From positions 1,677,001 to 1,741,000 of the forward strand of contig NZ_CP071612.1 in NCBI RefSeq assembly GCF_017357245.1: DNA of 64,000 nucleotides. The letters run 5' to 3'. Within the stretch, counting starts at the first letter, position 1. Each line of letters begins with the position of its first letter. The notes beneath the pieces were generated by a model that had not been told where the DNA came from, made no database searches, and worked only from the letters and a program-made list of their open reading frames with translations. This document shows positions 18,842 to 28,506 of this stretch, piece after piece. The position numbers were made by a program, and so were the translations under genes. Source of the DNA: Rhizobium bangladeshense (lineage in GTDB: Bacteria > Pseudomonadota > Alphaproteobacteria > Rhizobiales > Rhizobiaceae).

Positions 18842-19984
18842 TCAATCGGAAAGCGAGACGAGGCCGCCCTGATGCCGATGCAGCCTGCCCGAAATATCGA
18901 GTTCCAGAAGGATGAGATAGACCGCCGATGCCGAAAGGCCGGTGTGGCGAATGACGTCGTCGACCTCGACAGGCGTCGGCCCGAGTGCGTCGATGATGCG
19001 CATCCGGTCTGAATCGTCGGGCGGCATCGTTATTGCCCTGCTCTCGCGTGCCGGCTCCTCCGCCATCGACAAAGGGAAGAGGTCGAGTTGCGCAAGCGGC
19101 GCCAGGGCTTCGATGACATCGGCAGGCTCAGTAACGATCGACGCGCCATCCTTGAGCAGACCGTTTGTGCCATGACAGCGCGGATCGAGCGGCGAGCCGG
19201 GCACGGCAAACACCAGGCGGCCGAACTCGCCGGCAAGGCGGGCCGTGATCAGCGAGCCCGAGCGCATCGCTGCTTCGATGATCACCACGCCGAGCGCGAT
19301 GCCAGCGATCAGCCGGTTCCGGCGCGGGAAATCGCGGGCGCGGGGCTCCCAGCCGAAGGGCATTTCGCTCACCGCCAGGCCGTTGCCGCCTGTTATCTCT
19401 TCGATGAGGCCGAGATTTTCCGGCGGATAGGGCTTGTCAAGACCGCCGGCAAGGGCCGCGATCGTGCCCGTGCCGAGGCTTGCCCGGTGCGCTGCCGTGT
19501 CGATGCCACGCGCCAGGCCGGAGACGACCGTGTAACCTGCCCGGCCGCAGTCGCGCGCCACCATCGCTGCGAATTTGGCGCCTGCGGCCGAGGCGTTGCG
19601 GGAACCGACGATGCCAACGGCCGGTCGTTTGGCGGCAGCAAGCGCGCCCTTGACGGCAAGAAGCGGCGGCGCGCCGTCGATCTGTTTCAGCGCCTGCGGG
19701 TAGTCCGGCTCGCCGATGCCGACGAAGCGGGCGCCGAAACGATGCGCCGCCTCCAGTTCCCGGTGCGCCTCGGCTTCACTGGCAACCCGGATGGCCCGCG
19801 TCGCGCCGCCGCGCGCTGAAAGCTCTGGCAGCGCCGCAAGTGCCGCCTCGGCCGAACCGAAATGATTGATGAGATCGCGAAAGGTCGCAGGGCCGACATT
19901 GTCGGAACGGATCAGGCGCAGCCAGGCAATCCTCTGCCTTTCGCTCAGCACTGTGCCTTTCGATCCCGCGCTCGGCGCATCCAT
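18842..19984 (-). CDS. dprA: DNA-processing protein DprA (Smf)
   Basis: 380 residues. N-terminal SAM-like region ([20 protein letters not shown]), then the Rossmann-like core with [34 protein letters not shown] and [14 protein letters not shown], and a C-terminal winged-helix domain ([20 protein letters not shown]). DprA loads RecA on incoming single-stranded DNA during natural transformation; in rhizobia its actual use is uncertain. Start ATG 19984 shares one base with the plsY stop (TAATG), so the two are translationally coupled. Confidence 0.94.
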   Translation of the reverse strand: MDAPSAGSKGTVLSERQRIAWLRLIRSDNVGPATFRDLINHFGSAEAALAALPELSARGGATRAIRVASEAEAHRELEAAHRFGARFVGIGEPDYPQALKQIDGAPPLLAVKGALAAAKRPAVGIVGSRNASAAGAKFAAMVARDCGRAGYTVVSGLARGIDTAAHRASLGTGTIAALAGGLDKPYPPENLGLIEEITGGNGLAVSEMPFGWEPRARDFPRRNRLIAGIALGVVIIEAAMRSGSLITARLAGEFGRLVFAVPGSPLDPRCHGTNGLLKDGASIVTEPADVIEALAPLAQLDLFPLSMAEEPARESRAITMPPDDSDRMRIIDALGPTPVEVDDVIRHTGLSASAVYLILLELDISGRLHRHQGGLVSLSD

Positions 19985-20604
19985 TATCCCTTCGCCCCGA
20001 TCTTGCTTTCCGTTCCCCCCATCAGGCGCGAAATATTTGCCCTGTGTTTCCAGTAGGAGATGAGCGTCATGATCGCCATCACTGCCGCCACCTTTTCATT
20101 GCCCAGTATCAGCAGGGCAACCGGAATGACGAGCATGGCGACGAGCGCCGACAGCGAGGAATAGCGGGTAGTGACGGCGACCGCCAGCCAGACGGCGGCG
20201 AAGAGCACCACCATGATTGGCGCGACGCCGAGAAGTGTGCCGATATAGGTGGCCACGCCCTTGCCGCCCTTGAATCCGATCCAGACGGGAAAGAGGTGGC
20301 CTATGAAGGCAAAGAAGCCGGCGATGATCGCGGCCTCGTCACCGAGGAAATAGCCGACAACCAAGGCGGCCGCCGATGCCTTCAGAGCATCGAGCAGCAG
20401 CGTCGCGGCGGCGAGCTTCCGGTTTCCGGTTCTGAGCACATTGGTCGCGCCGATATTGCCGGAGCCGATGCTGCGCACATCACCGAGGCCGGCGGCGCGC
20501 GTGAGAATCAGGCCGAAAGGAATCGAGCCGAAGAGATAGCCGATGACGGCGGCCGCAAGTGCGATCGGCAGCGTGATCTGCCATGACATGAGATTGGATA
20601 ACAT
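19984..20604 (-). CDS. plsY: Acyl-phosphate:glycerol-3-phosphate acyltransferase PlsY
   Basis: 206 residues, inner-membrane protein with about five hydrophobic segments. The three family motifs are present: [29 protein letters not shown] and [10 protein letters not shown]. It transfers an acyl group from acyl-phosphate to glycerol-3-phosphate, the first step of phospholipid synthesis, together with PlsX encoded elsewhere. Positioned between the dihydroorotase-like gene and dprA in a minus-strand run; the 76 bp upstream to that gene leave room for read-through. Confidence 0.95.
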   Translation of the reverse strand: MLSNLMSWQITLPIALAAAVIGYLFGSIPFGLILTRAAGLGDVRSIGSGNIGATNVLRTGNRKLAAATLLLDALKASAAALVVGYFLGDEAAIIAGFFAFIGHLFPVWIGFKGGKGVATYIGTLLGVAPIMVVLFAAVWLAVAVTTRYSSLSALVAMLVIPVALLILGNEKVAAVMAIMTLISYWKHRANISRLMGGTESKIGAKG

Positions 20605-20680
20605 GTGCCCCTCAGCCCTCCGTGGCTATCCCCAAGTCCAGCCTTTTCCCCCTCTGGGATGAATGGCGATGATGTCGATT

Positions 20681-21970
20681 CTAAACTGCGTGGACAAGCT
20701 TTCCCGAGACATAGGTCGCAACCGCTCGCCCGCTGAAGCGCGCATCCTCGAACGGCGTGTTCTTCGACCGGGAGAGAAGCATGTCTTTGGCGACAAGCCA
20801 AGGCTCATCGAGATCGATCAGTGTGATATCGGCCGCAGCACCCGGCTTCAGCGTGCCGGCATCAAGGCCGAAAATTTGTGCCGGGCGGGTGGACATGGCG
20901 TCGATCAGGCGCATCAGGCTGACATGGCCGCCATGGTGAAGTCTGAGGGCCGCCGCCAGCATCGTTTCCAATCCGACCGCGCCGTCGGCCGCCTCGCCGA
21001 ACGGCAGGCGCTTCGTGTCGACGTCCTGCGGATCATGAGAGGAGACGATGATATCGATCGCGCCGCGTGCAAGCGCTTCGGCCATGGCAACCCGGTCGTC
21101 TTCCGGGCGCAACGGCGGATAGAGCTTGAAGAAAGTGCGGTATTCGCCGATGTCGTTCTCGTTGAGCGCCAGATTGTTGATCGAGATGCCCGAGGTCACC
21201 TGGGCGCCGCGCCTGCGGGCGCGTTCGATGGCCTCGACCGATTCCGGCACTGAGATCATGGCGGCGTGATAACGTCCTCGCGTCAGCTCTGCCACCCTGA
21301 GGTCGCGTTCGAGCGGAATGAGTTCGGCTTCCCGTGGAATGCCGGAGAGCCCGAGCCAGCTGGCGAAAAGCCCCTCATGCATGACACCGTTTGCACCGAG
21401 ATATTTGTCTCGCGTCTCGCAGGAGATGACGGCGCCAAATTCGCGCGCATAGGTCATGATCCGGCGCAGCACCTGTGTGTTGTGGACGCTGGAATGGGCA
21501 TCGGTGAAGGCGACCGCACCCGCCTGCATCAAGAGGCCGATCTCCGTCATCTCCTCGCCGGCAAGACCCTTGGTGAGGGCGGCTGCCGGATAAACGTTGA
21601 CGGCGGCGGTATCCCGCGCCGTCTTCTTGACGAATTCGACGAGCGCGATGTCGTCGATGACGGGATCTGTGTCCGGCATCATGATGATCGAGGTGACGCC
21701 GCCGGCTGCCGCCGCCCGGCTCGCCGAGGCGATCGTCTCGCGATGCTCGCCGCCGGGCTCGCCAATATGGACGCGCGCATCGACGAGGCCGGGGGTCGCC
21801 ACCAGGCCGGTGCAGTCGCGCACGGCAGCGCCTTCCGGCGCGCCCTGGTTCTGCGCCTCTCTGCCGGCTGCAAGGATCACGCCATTTTTAGCAATGATCG
21901 TTCCGATCTCGTCGAGATTGCGCGAGGGATCGACGATGCGGACATTCTTGAGGACGATCGGATTGCTCAT
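20681..21970 (-). CDS. pyrC: Dihydroorotase-like protein, probably non-catalytic (PyrC' type)
   Basis: 429 residues with the amidohydrolase fold of class I dihydroorotase, but the active site is eroded. HxH is DARVH (first His is Arg); the substrate Arg of HLREPG is Gly (HIGEPG); MPNT is MPDT; the HxED metal site reads ISCETRD; the second His site reads [12 protein letters not shown] is INN; and the TDHAPH aspartate is Ser (SSHDPQ). An enzyme with these changes should not bind the metal centre normally. Pseudomonas has such a protein (PyrC'/PyrX) next to pyrB, needed structurally for aspartate carbamoyltransferase. ATG 21970 overlaps the pyrB stop by 4 bp (ATGA), so coupling with PyrB is expected. 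Confidence 0.9.
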   Translation of the reverse strand: MSNPIVLKNVRIVDPSRNLDEIGTIIAKNGVILAAGREAQNQGAPEGAAVRDCTGLVATPGLVDARVHIGEPGGEHRETIASASRAAAAGGVTSIIMMPDTDPVIDDIALVEFVKKTARDTAAVNVYPAAALTKGLAGEEMTEIGLLMQAGAVAFTDAHSSVHNTQVLRRIMTYAREFGAVISCETRDKYLGANGVMHEGLFASWLGLSGIPREAELIPLERDLRVAELTRGRYHAAMISVPESVEAIERARRRGAQVTSGISINNLALNENDIGEYRTFFKLYPPLRPEDDRVAMAEALARGAIDIIVSSHDPQDVDTKRLPFGEAADGAVGLETMLAAALRLHHGGHVSLMRLIDAMSTRPAQIFGLDAGTLKPGAAADITLIDLDEPWLVAKDMLLSRSKNTPFEDARFSGRAVATYVSGKLVHAV

Positions 21971-22923
21971 GCCATCATTCCGTCGGTTCGGGGGCCTTGG
22001 TTCTGCGAGACGAGCAGCGTCTCCATGACAGCCATGCGTACTGCAACCCCCATTTCCACCTGTTCGGCGATCACGCTCTGCGGACCGTCGGCCACTTCGG
22101 AGGCGATCTCGACGCCCCGGTTCATTGGTCCGGGATGCATTACCAGCGCATCATCCTTGGCGGCCTTCAGCGTTTCGGCGTCGAGTCCGTAGAAGTGATA
22201 ATATTCGCGCACCGACGGCACGAAGGCGCCGGACATGCGCTCGCGCTGCAGCCGCAGCATCATCACGACGTCGGCGTCCTTCAGCCCTTCCTTCATCGAA
22301 TGGAAAACCTCGACGCCCATGTCGGCGATGCCGGCGGGCAGGAGGGTGGCGGGCGCAACGACGCGCACGCGCGCGCCCATGGCATTCAGCAGCAGGATAT
22401 TGGAGCGCGCCACGCGCGAGTGCAGCACGTCGCCGCAGATCGCCACGATGATGCGCGAGAGCTTGCCCTTGGCGCGGCGGATCGTCAGCGCGTCGAGCAG
22501 CGCCTGGGTCGGGTGTTCGTGCTGGCCGTCACCGGCATTGACGACCGAGCAGGAGACCTTCTGCGCGAGCAAGGCGGCCGCGCCGGCGCTTGAATGGCGG
22601 ATCACCAGCACGTCCGGGCGCATCGCATTCAGCGTCATCGCCGTATCGATCAGCGTTTCGCCTTTCTTCACCGAGGAATTGCCGACCGACATGTTCATGA
22701 CGTCGGCGCCGAGCCGCTTGCCGGCGAGCTCGAACGAGGCCTGCGTGCGGGTCGATGCCTCGAAGAAGAGATTGATCTGCGTCAGCCCGCGCAGGGTCGA
22801 CGTCTTCTTTTCTCTCTGGCGGCTGATTTTGACGGCTTCGTCGGCCCTGTCGAGAAGATAGGTGATATCCTGCTCGGTGAGGCCCTTGATGCCGATGAGG
22901 TGGCGGTGGGGGAAAAAGACCAT
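21967..22923 (-). CDS. pyrB: Aspartate carbamoyltransferase catalytic subunit
   Basis: Condenses carbamoyl phosphate and aspartate, the committed step of pyrimidine synthesis. I start at ATG 22923 (318 aa, [20 protein letters not shown]), the normal family start with AGAGGCAGGG upstream; an upstream ATG at 22980 would add an unlikely 19-residue arm. Carbamoyl-phosphate motif [20 protein letters not shown] and the [11 protein letters not shown] motif are intact, so PyrB itself looks active. The stop overlaps the start of the dihydroorotase-like gene. Divergent from the acyl-CoA dehydrogenase at 23101 with about 180 bp between. No regulatory pyrI is present, as expected for class A or B enzymes. 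Confidence 0.96.
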   Translation of the reverse strand: MVFFPHRHLIGIKGLTEQDITYLLDRADEAVKISRQREKKTSTLRGLTQINLFFEASTRTQASFELAGKRLGADVMNMSVGNSSVKKGETLIDTAMTLNAMRPDVLVIRHSSAGAAALLAQKVSCSVVNAGDGQHEHPTQALLDALTIRRAKGKLSRIIVAICGDVLHSRVARSNILLLNAMGARVRVVAPATLLPAGIADMGVEVFHSMKEGLKDADVVMMLRLQRERMSGAFVPSVREYYHFYGLDAETLKAAKDDALVMHPGPMNRGVEIASEVADGPQSVIAEQVEMGVAVRMAVMETLLVSQNQGPRTDGMMA

Positions 22924-23100
22924 GACCCTGCCTCTTGCTGTCTCTTGCGGGTCTATAATGAGTGCCGCCCGCCGGGGCAAGCACGCGCTGTGGGCAAAGG
23001 CTTATGTCCCATGCATTTTCGTCCGAATTCCGATAGAGCAGATGGGAGCGAATCATAACTTCCGGTTTCCCTTGCCGGGTTCTTGCAATAGAAGCGAACA

Positions 23101-24759
23101 ATGACCTCCGCCAACCGGACTGACGACAAACTCGCAGAACTCAACCAGCCGAGCCTGTGGTCCGGCATCAACGCCTATCGGTCCGATCCCCTGATCGTCG
23201 ATCTGACGGCGGCCCTGCCGCGCGGCATCCGCGAAGACCTGGAAAATATGGGCCGCTACGTCACCTTGCCGGAGGCGCAGGAGCTGGCGCGCATGGCAAA
23301 CCAGGGCACGCCGCAACTGCGCACCCACGGCCCGCGTGGCGAGCGCCTCGACGTGGTGGAATTCCATCCGGCCTGGCACGCGCTGATGCGCCGCTCCATG
23401 TCGGTCGGCCTGCATTCCTCGGTCTGGGACCCGCAGGCCGATACCGAAGCCAAGGATGAGGCCCACAAGGTACGCGCCGCGCGTTTCTACCTGACGGCAC
23501 AGCTGGAATCCGGTCACCTCTGCCCGCTGACAATGACGAGCGCTTCGGTTGCCGCGTTGTCGGCTTCGCCCGCGGTGCAGAAGGACTGGGCGCCGAAGAT
23601 CCTGTCGCGCAAATATGATTCGTCGAACCGGCCCGCCATGCAAAAGTCTGCCGTTACCATCGGCATGGGCATGACGGAAAAGCAGGGCGGCACGGATGTC
23701 CGGGCCAACCGAACGGCTGCCGAAAAGGTCAGCGAAGGCATCTACCGGCTCTCAGGTCACAAATGGTTCATGTCCGCGCCGATGAGCGATGCTTTCATCA
23801 TGCTGGCGCAGACGAAGGAGGGCATGGGCTGCTTCCTCGTGCCGCGCCTTCTGGAGGACGGTTCCGCCAACGGACTGCAATTCCAGCGGCTGAAGGACAA
23901 GGTCGGCAATCGCTCCAACGCCTCTTCCGAGGTGGAATTCTCAGACACGTTCGGTTTCCTGCTCGGCGGCCCGGATGCCGGCATCCGCACCATTCTCGAC
24001 ATGGTGACGCTGACGCGGCTCGACTGCGCCCTTGCCTCCTCTGGCATTATGCGCGCCTCGCTTGCCGAGGCCGTCCATCACACCCGCGGCCGCAGCGTCT
24101 TTGGCAAGATGCTCGTTAACCAGCCGATCATGACGCGCGTGCTCGCCGACATGGCGCTCGATGTCGCTGCCGCCACCGCGCTGTCCTTCCGCCTTGCCGA
24201 CGCCTTCGACAAGGCGCGCGGCAATGCCGAGGAAGCGGCCTATGCCCGCGTCATGACGCCGGTCGCCAAATACTGGTGCTGCAAGATCGCGCCCGCGCTG
24301 ATCTACGAGGCGATGGAATGCATCGGCGGCAACGGCTACATCGAAGAGCGTCCAATCGCCCGTCATTACCGCGAGGCTCCCGTCAATGCCATCTGGGAAG
24401 GCTCCGGCAATGTCATGGCGCTCGATGTGTTGCGTGTGCTCAACCGCGGCAAGGATCTATTCGAGACGGTTTTCTCGGGTCTGGCGCGCGATCTCGGCCC
24501 CGCCGGCAAGAAGACGATCGACGTGTTGCGCGCTGCCATTGCTCTCTGCGAACAGGACGAAGGCGCGGCACGCCTGCTCGTCGAGCAGTTAGCCCTTGCC
24601 GCCGGCGCCGCCGAACTCTACCGGCTCGGGGCAGGGCGCATTGCCGATGCTTTCATCGAGACGCGTCTTGCCGGCGGCTGGCGCTCCACCTACGGCATGC
24701 TCGACTCCCGCTTCGACGCCAGCTACATCGTCGATCTGCTCTACCCGCCGGCGGCCTGA
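23101..24759 (+). CDS. AidB-like acyl-CoA dehydrogenase family flavoprotein
   Basis: 552 residues, the size of E. coli AidB rather than a ~380-residue acyl-CoA dehydrogenase. Signature parts: SAVTIGMGMTEKQGGTDVRA (FAD/substrate region), HKWFMSAPMSDAFIMLAQTK, and ECIGGNGYIEERPIARHYRE at the FAD-binding C-terminal helical domain, followed by IWEGSGNVMALDVLRVL. AidB is induced by alkylating agents in E. coli and binds DNA; whether this homologue does is not known. It stands alone, divergent from pyrB; the following 260 bp to the rne terminator hold no gene. Confidence 0.88.
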   Translation: MTSANRTDDKLAELNQPSLWSGINAYRSDPLIVDLTAALPRGIREDLENMGRYVTLPEAQELARMANQGTPQLRTHGPRGERLDVVEFHPAWHALMRRSMSVGLHSSVWDPQADTEAKDEAHKVRAARFYLTAQLESGHLCPLTMTSASVAALSASPAVQKDWAPKILSRKYDSSNRPAMQKSAVTIGMGMTEKQGGTDVRANRTAAEKVSEGIYRLSGHKWFMSAPMSDAFIMLAQTKEGMGCFLVPRLLEDGSANGLQFQRLKDKVGNRSNASSEVEFSDTFGFLLGGPDAGIRTILDMVTLTRLDCALASSGIMRASLAEAVHHTRGRSVFGKMLVNQPIMTRVLADMALDVAAATALSFRLADAFDKARGNAEEAAYARVMTPVAKYWCCKIAPALIYEAMECIGGNGYIEERPIARHYREAPVNAIWEGSGNVMALDVLRVLNRGKDLFETVFSGLARDLGPAGKKTIDVLRAAIALCEQDEGAARLLVEQLALAAGAAELYRLGAGRIADAFIETRLAGGWRSTYGMLDSRFDASYIVDLLYPPAA

Positions 24760-24960
24760 TCGCAAGTAAGAGCGACGCTCGTTGCCCGGCTCGCCTGTTC
24801 GAATCTAAATGTTAGTGGCTAATCCCGTGGCGGTCGTTGCTGCGCCGGGCATGGCATCAGCCATCTCTGCATTCGTCCGCATCTTTGCTGCATGTGTATA
24901 AGTTCTTGGAGATACACATCGGCTTCGCGGGTCCCACACCCAGCGATGCGACCACCGCAA

Positions 24961-24992
24961 ACAAAAAAACCGGCCGCGTCGCCGCAGCCGGA
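24961..24992 (-). terminator. Intrinsic terminator of rne
   Basis: Read on the minus strand: CCGGCTGC / GCGGCCGG, 8 bp with one G-T pair, loop GGCGAC, followed by seven T residues. Lies about 30 bp after the rne stop. Confidence 0.85.
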
Positions 24993-25021
24993 TCTCATTA
25001 TTTACGTCCGAAAATCAGCGT

Positions 25022-27886
25022 TCAAAAGAAGCCACGGCGCTGCCACCAGCCGGCTTTCTTTGGCTTGCCTTCGTCACTTTCGCCATTTTCGCTGCGGGTG
25101 GATTTCACCGTTGGCTCGGACGAGGAGATGTTGGATTCGCGATTGGCCCGAACCGGCTTTGCTTCTTCCTGGGCAGGTGCTCCGAGATCGGCGGAGGCTT
25201 CGACCACCTCCGGCTCGGCTTCGACGGCGGGCGCTGCCTCTGCTACCGGTTCTTCGACCGGCGATGCGGCGGCTTTACGGCGGCCGCGGCCACGGGCGGG
25301 TTTCACCTCCTCCGTGACGACGGCAGCGCCTTCGACAGCGGCCGTTACGGCCTGGCTCTCGCTGGCCTGTTCGGCAACCGCCTCGACAATTTCGGCTTCA
25401 CCGGGAGCGTTGTCATCGGAAGCGCCTTCGTCTTCGTCGCTGCCGTTATCTTCGCCGGCTTCACCGGCCGTCAGTTCGGAGCCGTCCTCGCGATTGCGGC
25501 GACCGCCGCGCTTGCCGCGACGACGGCGCTTGCGGCGCTGTGATTCCTCATTTTCGGCGCGGGCCTCGGGCGCAGCAGCGGCGGTTTCATCGCCCTCACT
25601 GCCTTCGTCCTCGCCGTCCTCTTCCTCGTCGCCAGCTTCTCCTGCCGCCGATGCCGGCTGCTCGGCAGTGCCGTTGCGGCCGCGACGGCGCCTGCGACGC
25701 TTGCGCTTGCGGTTGCCTTCGCCTTCGCTTTCCGAACGCGCCGTGGCGGGGCGCTCGGCCGCAGCGGCCTTTTCTTCGAGCTCCTCGTCTTCATCCTCAT
25801 CCGCCTCGATGACGATATCGTCGTCGTCATCCTCCGGAATGGCTGCGAAGTTGAAGAGGCTTTCGATCTTGACCGGATTTTCTACGGCTTCGCCGCGGTC
25901 AATTGCGAAATGCTGCGCACCGACCGAGCCGTCTGCGTCGATGATGATCGCTACACCGAAGCGGGCTTCGTAATCGACGATCGTCTGGCGCTTATGGTTG
26001 AGCAGGTAGAGCGCGATGTCGGGCGTGGTGCGCACGGTGATGTTGTGCGTCGTATTCTTCAGCAGATATTCCTCGATGCCGCGCAGCACATGCAGGGCGA
26101 CGGAGGACTGAGAACGGACATGGCCGGTGCCGCCGCAATGCGAGCAGACCTGGGTGGTCGATTCGAGAACGGAAGCGCGGATCCGCTGGCGCGACATTTC
26201 GAGCAGGCCGAAATGCGAAATGCGGCCGACCTGAATGCGGGCGCGGTCGTTCTTCAGGCATTCCTTCAGCTTCTTCTCGACGGCGCGATTGTTGCGCTTT
26301 TCTTCCATGTCGATGAAGTCGATGACGATCAGGCCGGCGAGGTCGCGCAGGCGAAGCTGGCGGGCGATTTCTTCCGCAGCTTCGAGGTTCGTCTGCAGCG
26401 CGGTGTCCTCAATCGAGTGTTCGCGTGTCGAGCGGCCGGAATTGACGTCAATCGAGACCAGTGCTTCCGTCTGGTTCATGATCAGGTAGCCGCCGGAACG
26501 CAGCGTCACCTGCGGCTGCAGCATGCGGTCGAGCTGGGCCTCAATGCCGGAGCGAGAGAAGATCGGGTGGATGTCACGATAGGGCTGCACCACCTTGGCG
26601 TGGCTCGGCATCAGCATTTTCATGAAGTCTTTCGCTTCACGATAGCCTTCTTCGCCGGCAACGATGATCTCGCCGATGTCCTTGTTGTAGAGGTCGCGGA
26701 TCGATCGCTTGATCAGCGAGCCTTCCTCATAGACGAGGCAGGGAGCGGTAGACGCCAGCGTCAGCGTGCGCACGTTCTCCCACAGGCGCATGAGATATTC
26801 GAAATCGCGCTTGACCTCGACCTTGGTGCGGTTGGCGCCGGCGGTACGCAGGATCACGCCCATGCCCTGCGGAACTTCCAGCATGCGGGCGATTTCCTTC
26901 AGCCGCTTGCGGTCCTGCGGGTTGGTGATCTTGCGGGAAATGCCGCCGCCGCGAGCCGTGTTCGGCATCAGAACCGAATAGCGGCCGGCGAGCGAGAGAT
27001 AGGTGGTCAGCGCCGCGCCCTTGTTGCCGCGCTCTTCCTTGGCAACCTGCACCAGCAGGATCTGCCGGCGCTTGATCACTTCCTGGATGCGGTACTGCTT
27101 GCGGGGCTTGCGCTGGACGCGGTCCGGCACTTCTTCCATCGCGTCTTCGGCGCCGACGGATTCGATGACTTCCTCTTCGCCGTGGTCGTCATCGTCATCG
27201 TCGTCGTCGCGGTGACGCTTGCTGGCATCGACATCCTCGGAGATCGAGTCGGTTTCCACCATGGCGGCCATCGCGCCGCCGGCGGGGCTGTCATCCTCGT
27301 TGTCAATATTCGCAGCGCCTTCGGCTTCGACGTCCGTGGGAACGGCATCCTCGGTCGCAGTCGTCTCGACAGTCGCTTCTGCCGTCTTCTTGCGGCTGCG
27401 GCGCGGCCTTGCCTTCTTGGCCGGCGCTTCCTCGACGGTCTCCGGCGATGCCGCGGCCTCTGCTGCGACAGCCTCTTCGGTGACGTCGGCCGCTTCGCCA
27501 GCCTCTGCCGGAACGATACCGACATCCGGCTGGTCCTGGGTCGAAAGATCGACGACCGGCGCGGTTTCGACGTGTTCGACGTCTTCGTCGCGGCGATGCT
27601 CCTCGGCTTCGGCCCGAAGCAGGGCCTGACGATCGGCGAGCGGTATCTGGTAATAGTCGGGGTGAATTTCGGCGAAGGCCAGGAAGCCGTGCCGGTTGCC
27701 GCCGTAATCGACGAAGGCGGCCTGCAGCGAGGGCTCGACCCTCGTTACCTTTGCGAGATAGATATTGCCGCGGATCTGCTTCTTGTGCTGCGACTCGAAG
27801 TCAAATTCTTCTATGCGGTTCCCGCGAACGACAACGACGCGCGTCTCTTCCTCGTGAGACGCATCGATAAGCATTTTGTCTGCCAT
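25022..27886 (-). CDS. rne: Ribonuclease E
   Basis: 954 residues; endoribonuclease and degradosome scaffold. The S1 RNA-binding domain (from about residue 38, RGNIYLAKVTRVEPSLQAAF) is split by an acidic insert of about 170 residues (90-265) that includes eight consecutive Asp (227-234); the second half of S1 resumes at IQEVIKRRQILLVQVAKEER. Catalytic Asp480 (VSIDVNSG) and Asp523/526 (IDFIDMEEKR) are present, as is the zinc link CSHC at 581-584. The C-terminal half is disordered with alternating Arg-rich (RKRKRRRRRRGR-like) and acidic blocks, ending GWWQRRGFF. The insert is a known alphaproteobacterial trait. Confidence 0.96.
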   Translation of the reverse strand: MADKMLIDASHEEETRVVVVRGNRIEEFDFESQHKKQIRGNIYLAKVTRVEPSLQAAFVDYGGNRHGFLAFAEIHPDYYQIPLADRQALLRAEAEEHRRDEDVEHVETAPVVDLSTQDQPDVGIVPAEAGEAADVTEEAVAAEAAASPETVEEAPAKKARPRRSRKKTAEATVETTATEDAVPTDVEAEGAANIDNEDDSPAGGAMAAMVETDSISEDVDASKRHRDDDDDDDDHGEEEVIESVGAEDAMEEVPDRVQRKPRKQYRIQEVIKRRQILLVQVAKEERGNKGAALTTYLSLAGRYSVLMPNTARGGGISRKITNPQDRKRLKEIARMLEVPQGMGVILRTAGANRTKVEVKRDFEYLMRLWENVRTLTLASTAPCLVYEEGSLIKRSIRDLYNKDIGEIIVAGEEGYREAKDFMKMLMPSHAKVVQPYRDIHPIFSRSGIEAQLDRMLQPQVTLRSGGYLIMNQTEALVSIDVNSGRSTREHSIEDTALQTNLEAAEEIARQLRLRDLAGLIVIDFIDMEEKRNNRAVEKKLKECLKNDRARIQVGRISHFGLLEMSRQRIRASVLESTTQVCSHCGGTGHVRSQSSVALHVLRGIEEYLLKNTTHNITVRTTPDIALYLLNHKRQTIVDYEARFGVAIIIDADGSVGAQHFAIDRGEAVENPVKIESLFNFAAIPEDDDDDIVIEADEDEDEELEEKAAAAERPATARSESEGEGNRKRKRRRRRRGRNGTAEQPASAAGEAGDEEEDGEDEGSEGDETAAAAPEARAENEESQRRKRRRRGKRGGRRNREDGSELTAGEAGEDNGSDEDEGASDDNAPGEAEIVEAVAEQASESQAVTAAVEGAAVVTEEVKPARGRGRRKAAASPVEEPVAEAAPAVEAEPEVVEASADLGAPAQEEAKPVRANRESNISSSEPTVKSTRSENGESDEGKPKKAGWWQRRGFF

Positions 27887-28506
27887 GTAAGCTGTGCTCC
27901 TCGGCGTGGCCGCGAGAGCGCATTCCCGACTGCTGTTGAAACAGAAAGAATGCGGTCCACCGTGGCCGCGCCGGATAATGAAAGTCGCGCCTGATGCGAA
28001 GGGGAGAGCAGCAGCCAGACCGCAGCCGGAACCATTTCGGTCCGGGGCCTGTACACTTCAGATAAAACCTGCTGCGAAACCATCAACAACCAAGCGTGAT
28101 CGACAATACGAAGACCGTTTCGGGTCCGATGAGTTTGCTCCCTGAGAGCGTGGTGGCTGATCCACCAATGAAGTTCCGACAGAAGCCGGAAAATCAGGAT
28201 CCAGTTCTCGGGTTGAAGCGCATGAGACGGCGGACGATGGCCGAGGTGGCGCCAGGTCCAGATCTGGCTGGCAGCCTTTGCGGCGACTCTATCCCGTCAA
28301 CACTTCTACCCTAAAATTCGTTGTATGTTTTCTCAGTCACAATAGCAAGGGAAAAGCCAAATGTGCCATAATATTGATGGATTTCGAAACGCATAGAAGC
28401 TGGGGACAAGCGATTGCGATTCGGCAGGCGGCAAAGCGTTTCGCTCTCGGGCGTCCGCTCCGGTCATGTCCGGTCCATCGCGGTATAGATAAGGTGTGGC
28501 GGCTAA
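27887..28506. other. rne leader and divergent rne-amiC control region
   Basis: No gene is supported in these 620 bp. A hairpin at 27919-27954 (CGCATTC/GAATGCG with an inner CTGT-TGAA-ACAG) lies in the rne 5' leader about 33-68 nt ahead of the start codon. In enterics RNase E autoregulates by cutting its own leader; a long structured leader here would fit the same idea, as inference. AT-rich sequence around 28310-28390 may hold promoters for rne, amiC or both. Confidence 0.4.

Noticed and set aside
19984..22923. A clean pyrimidine operon with plsY and dprA as functional partners
   Set aside because: The order is common in rhizobia, but plsY and dprA have no pyrimidine role; linkage alone does not show shared function.
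25022..25830. Possible frameshift or contamination in the 3' half of rne because of repetitive acidic and arginine-rich blocks
   Set aside because: The frame stays open to the expected GWW-type C-terminus, and such disordered blocks are normal for RNase E scaffolds.
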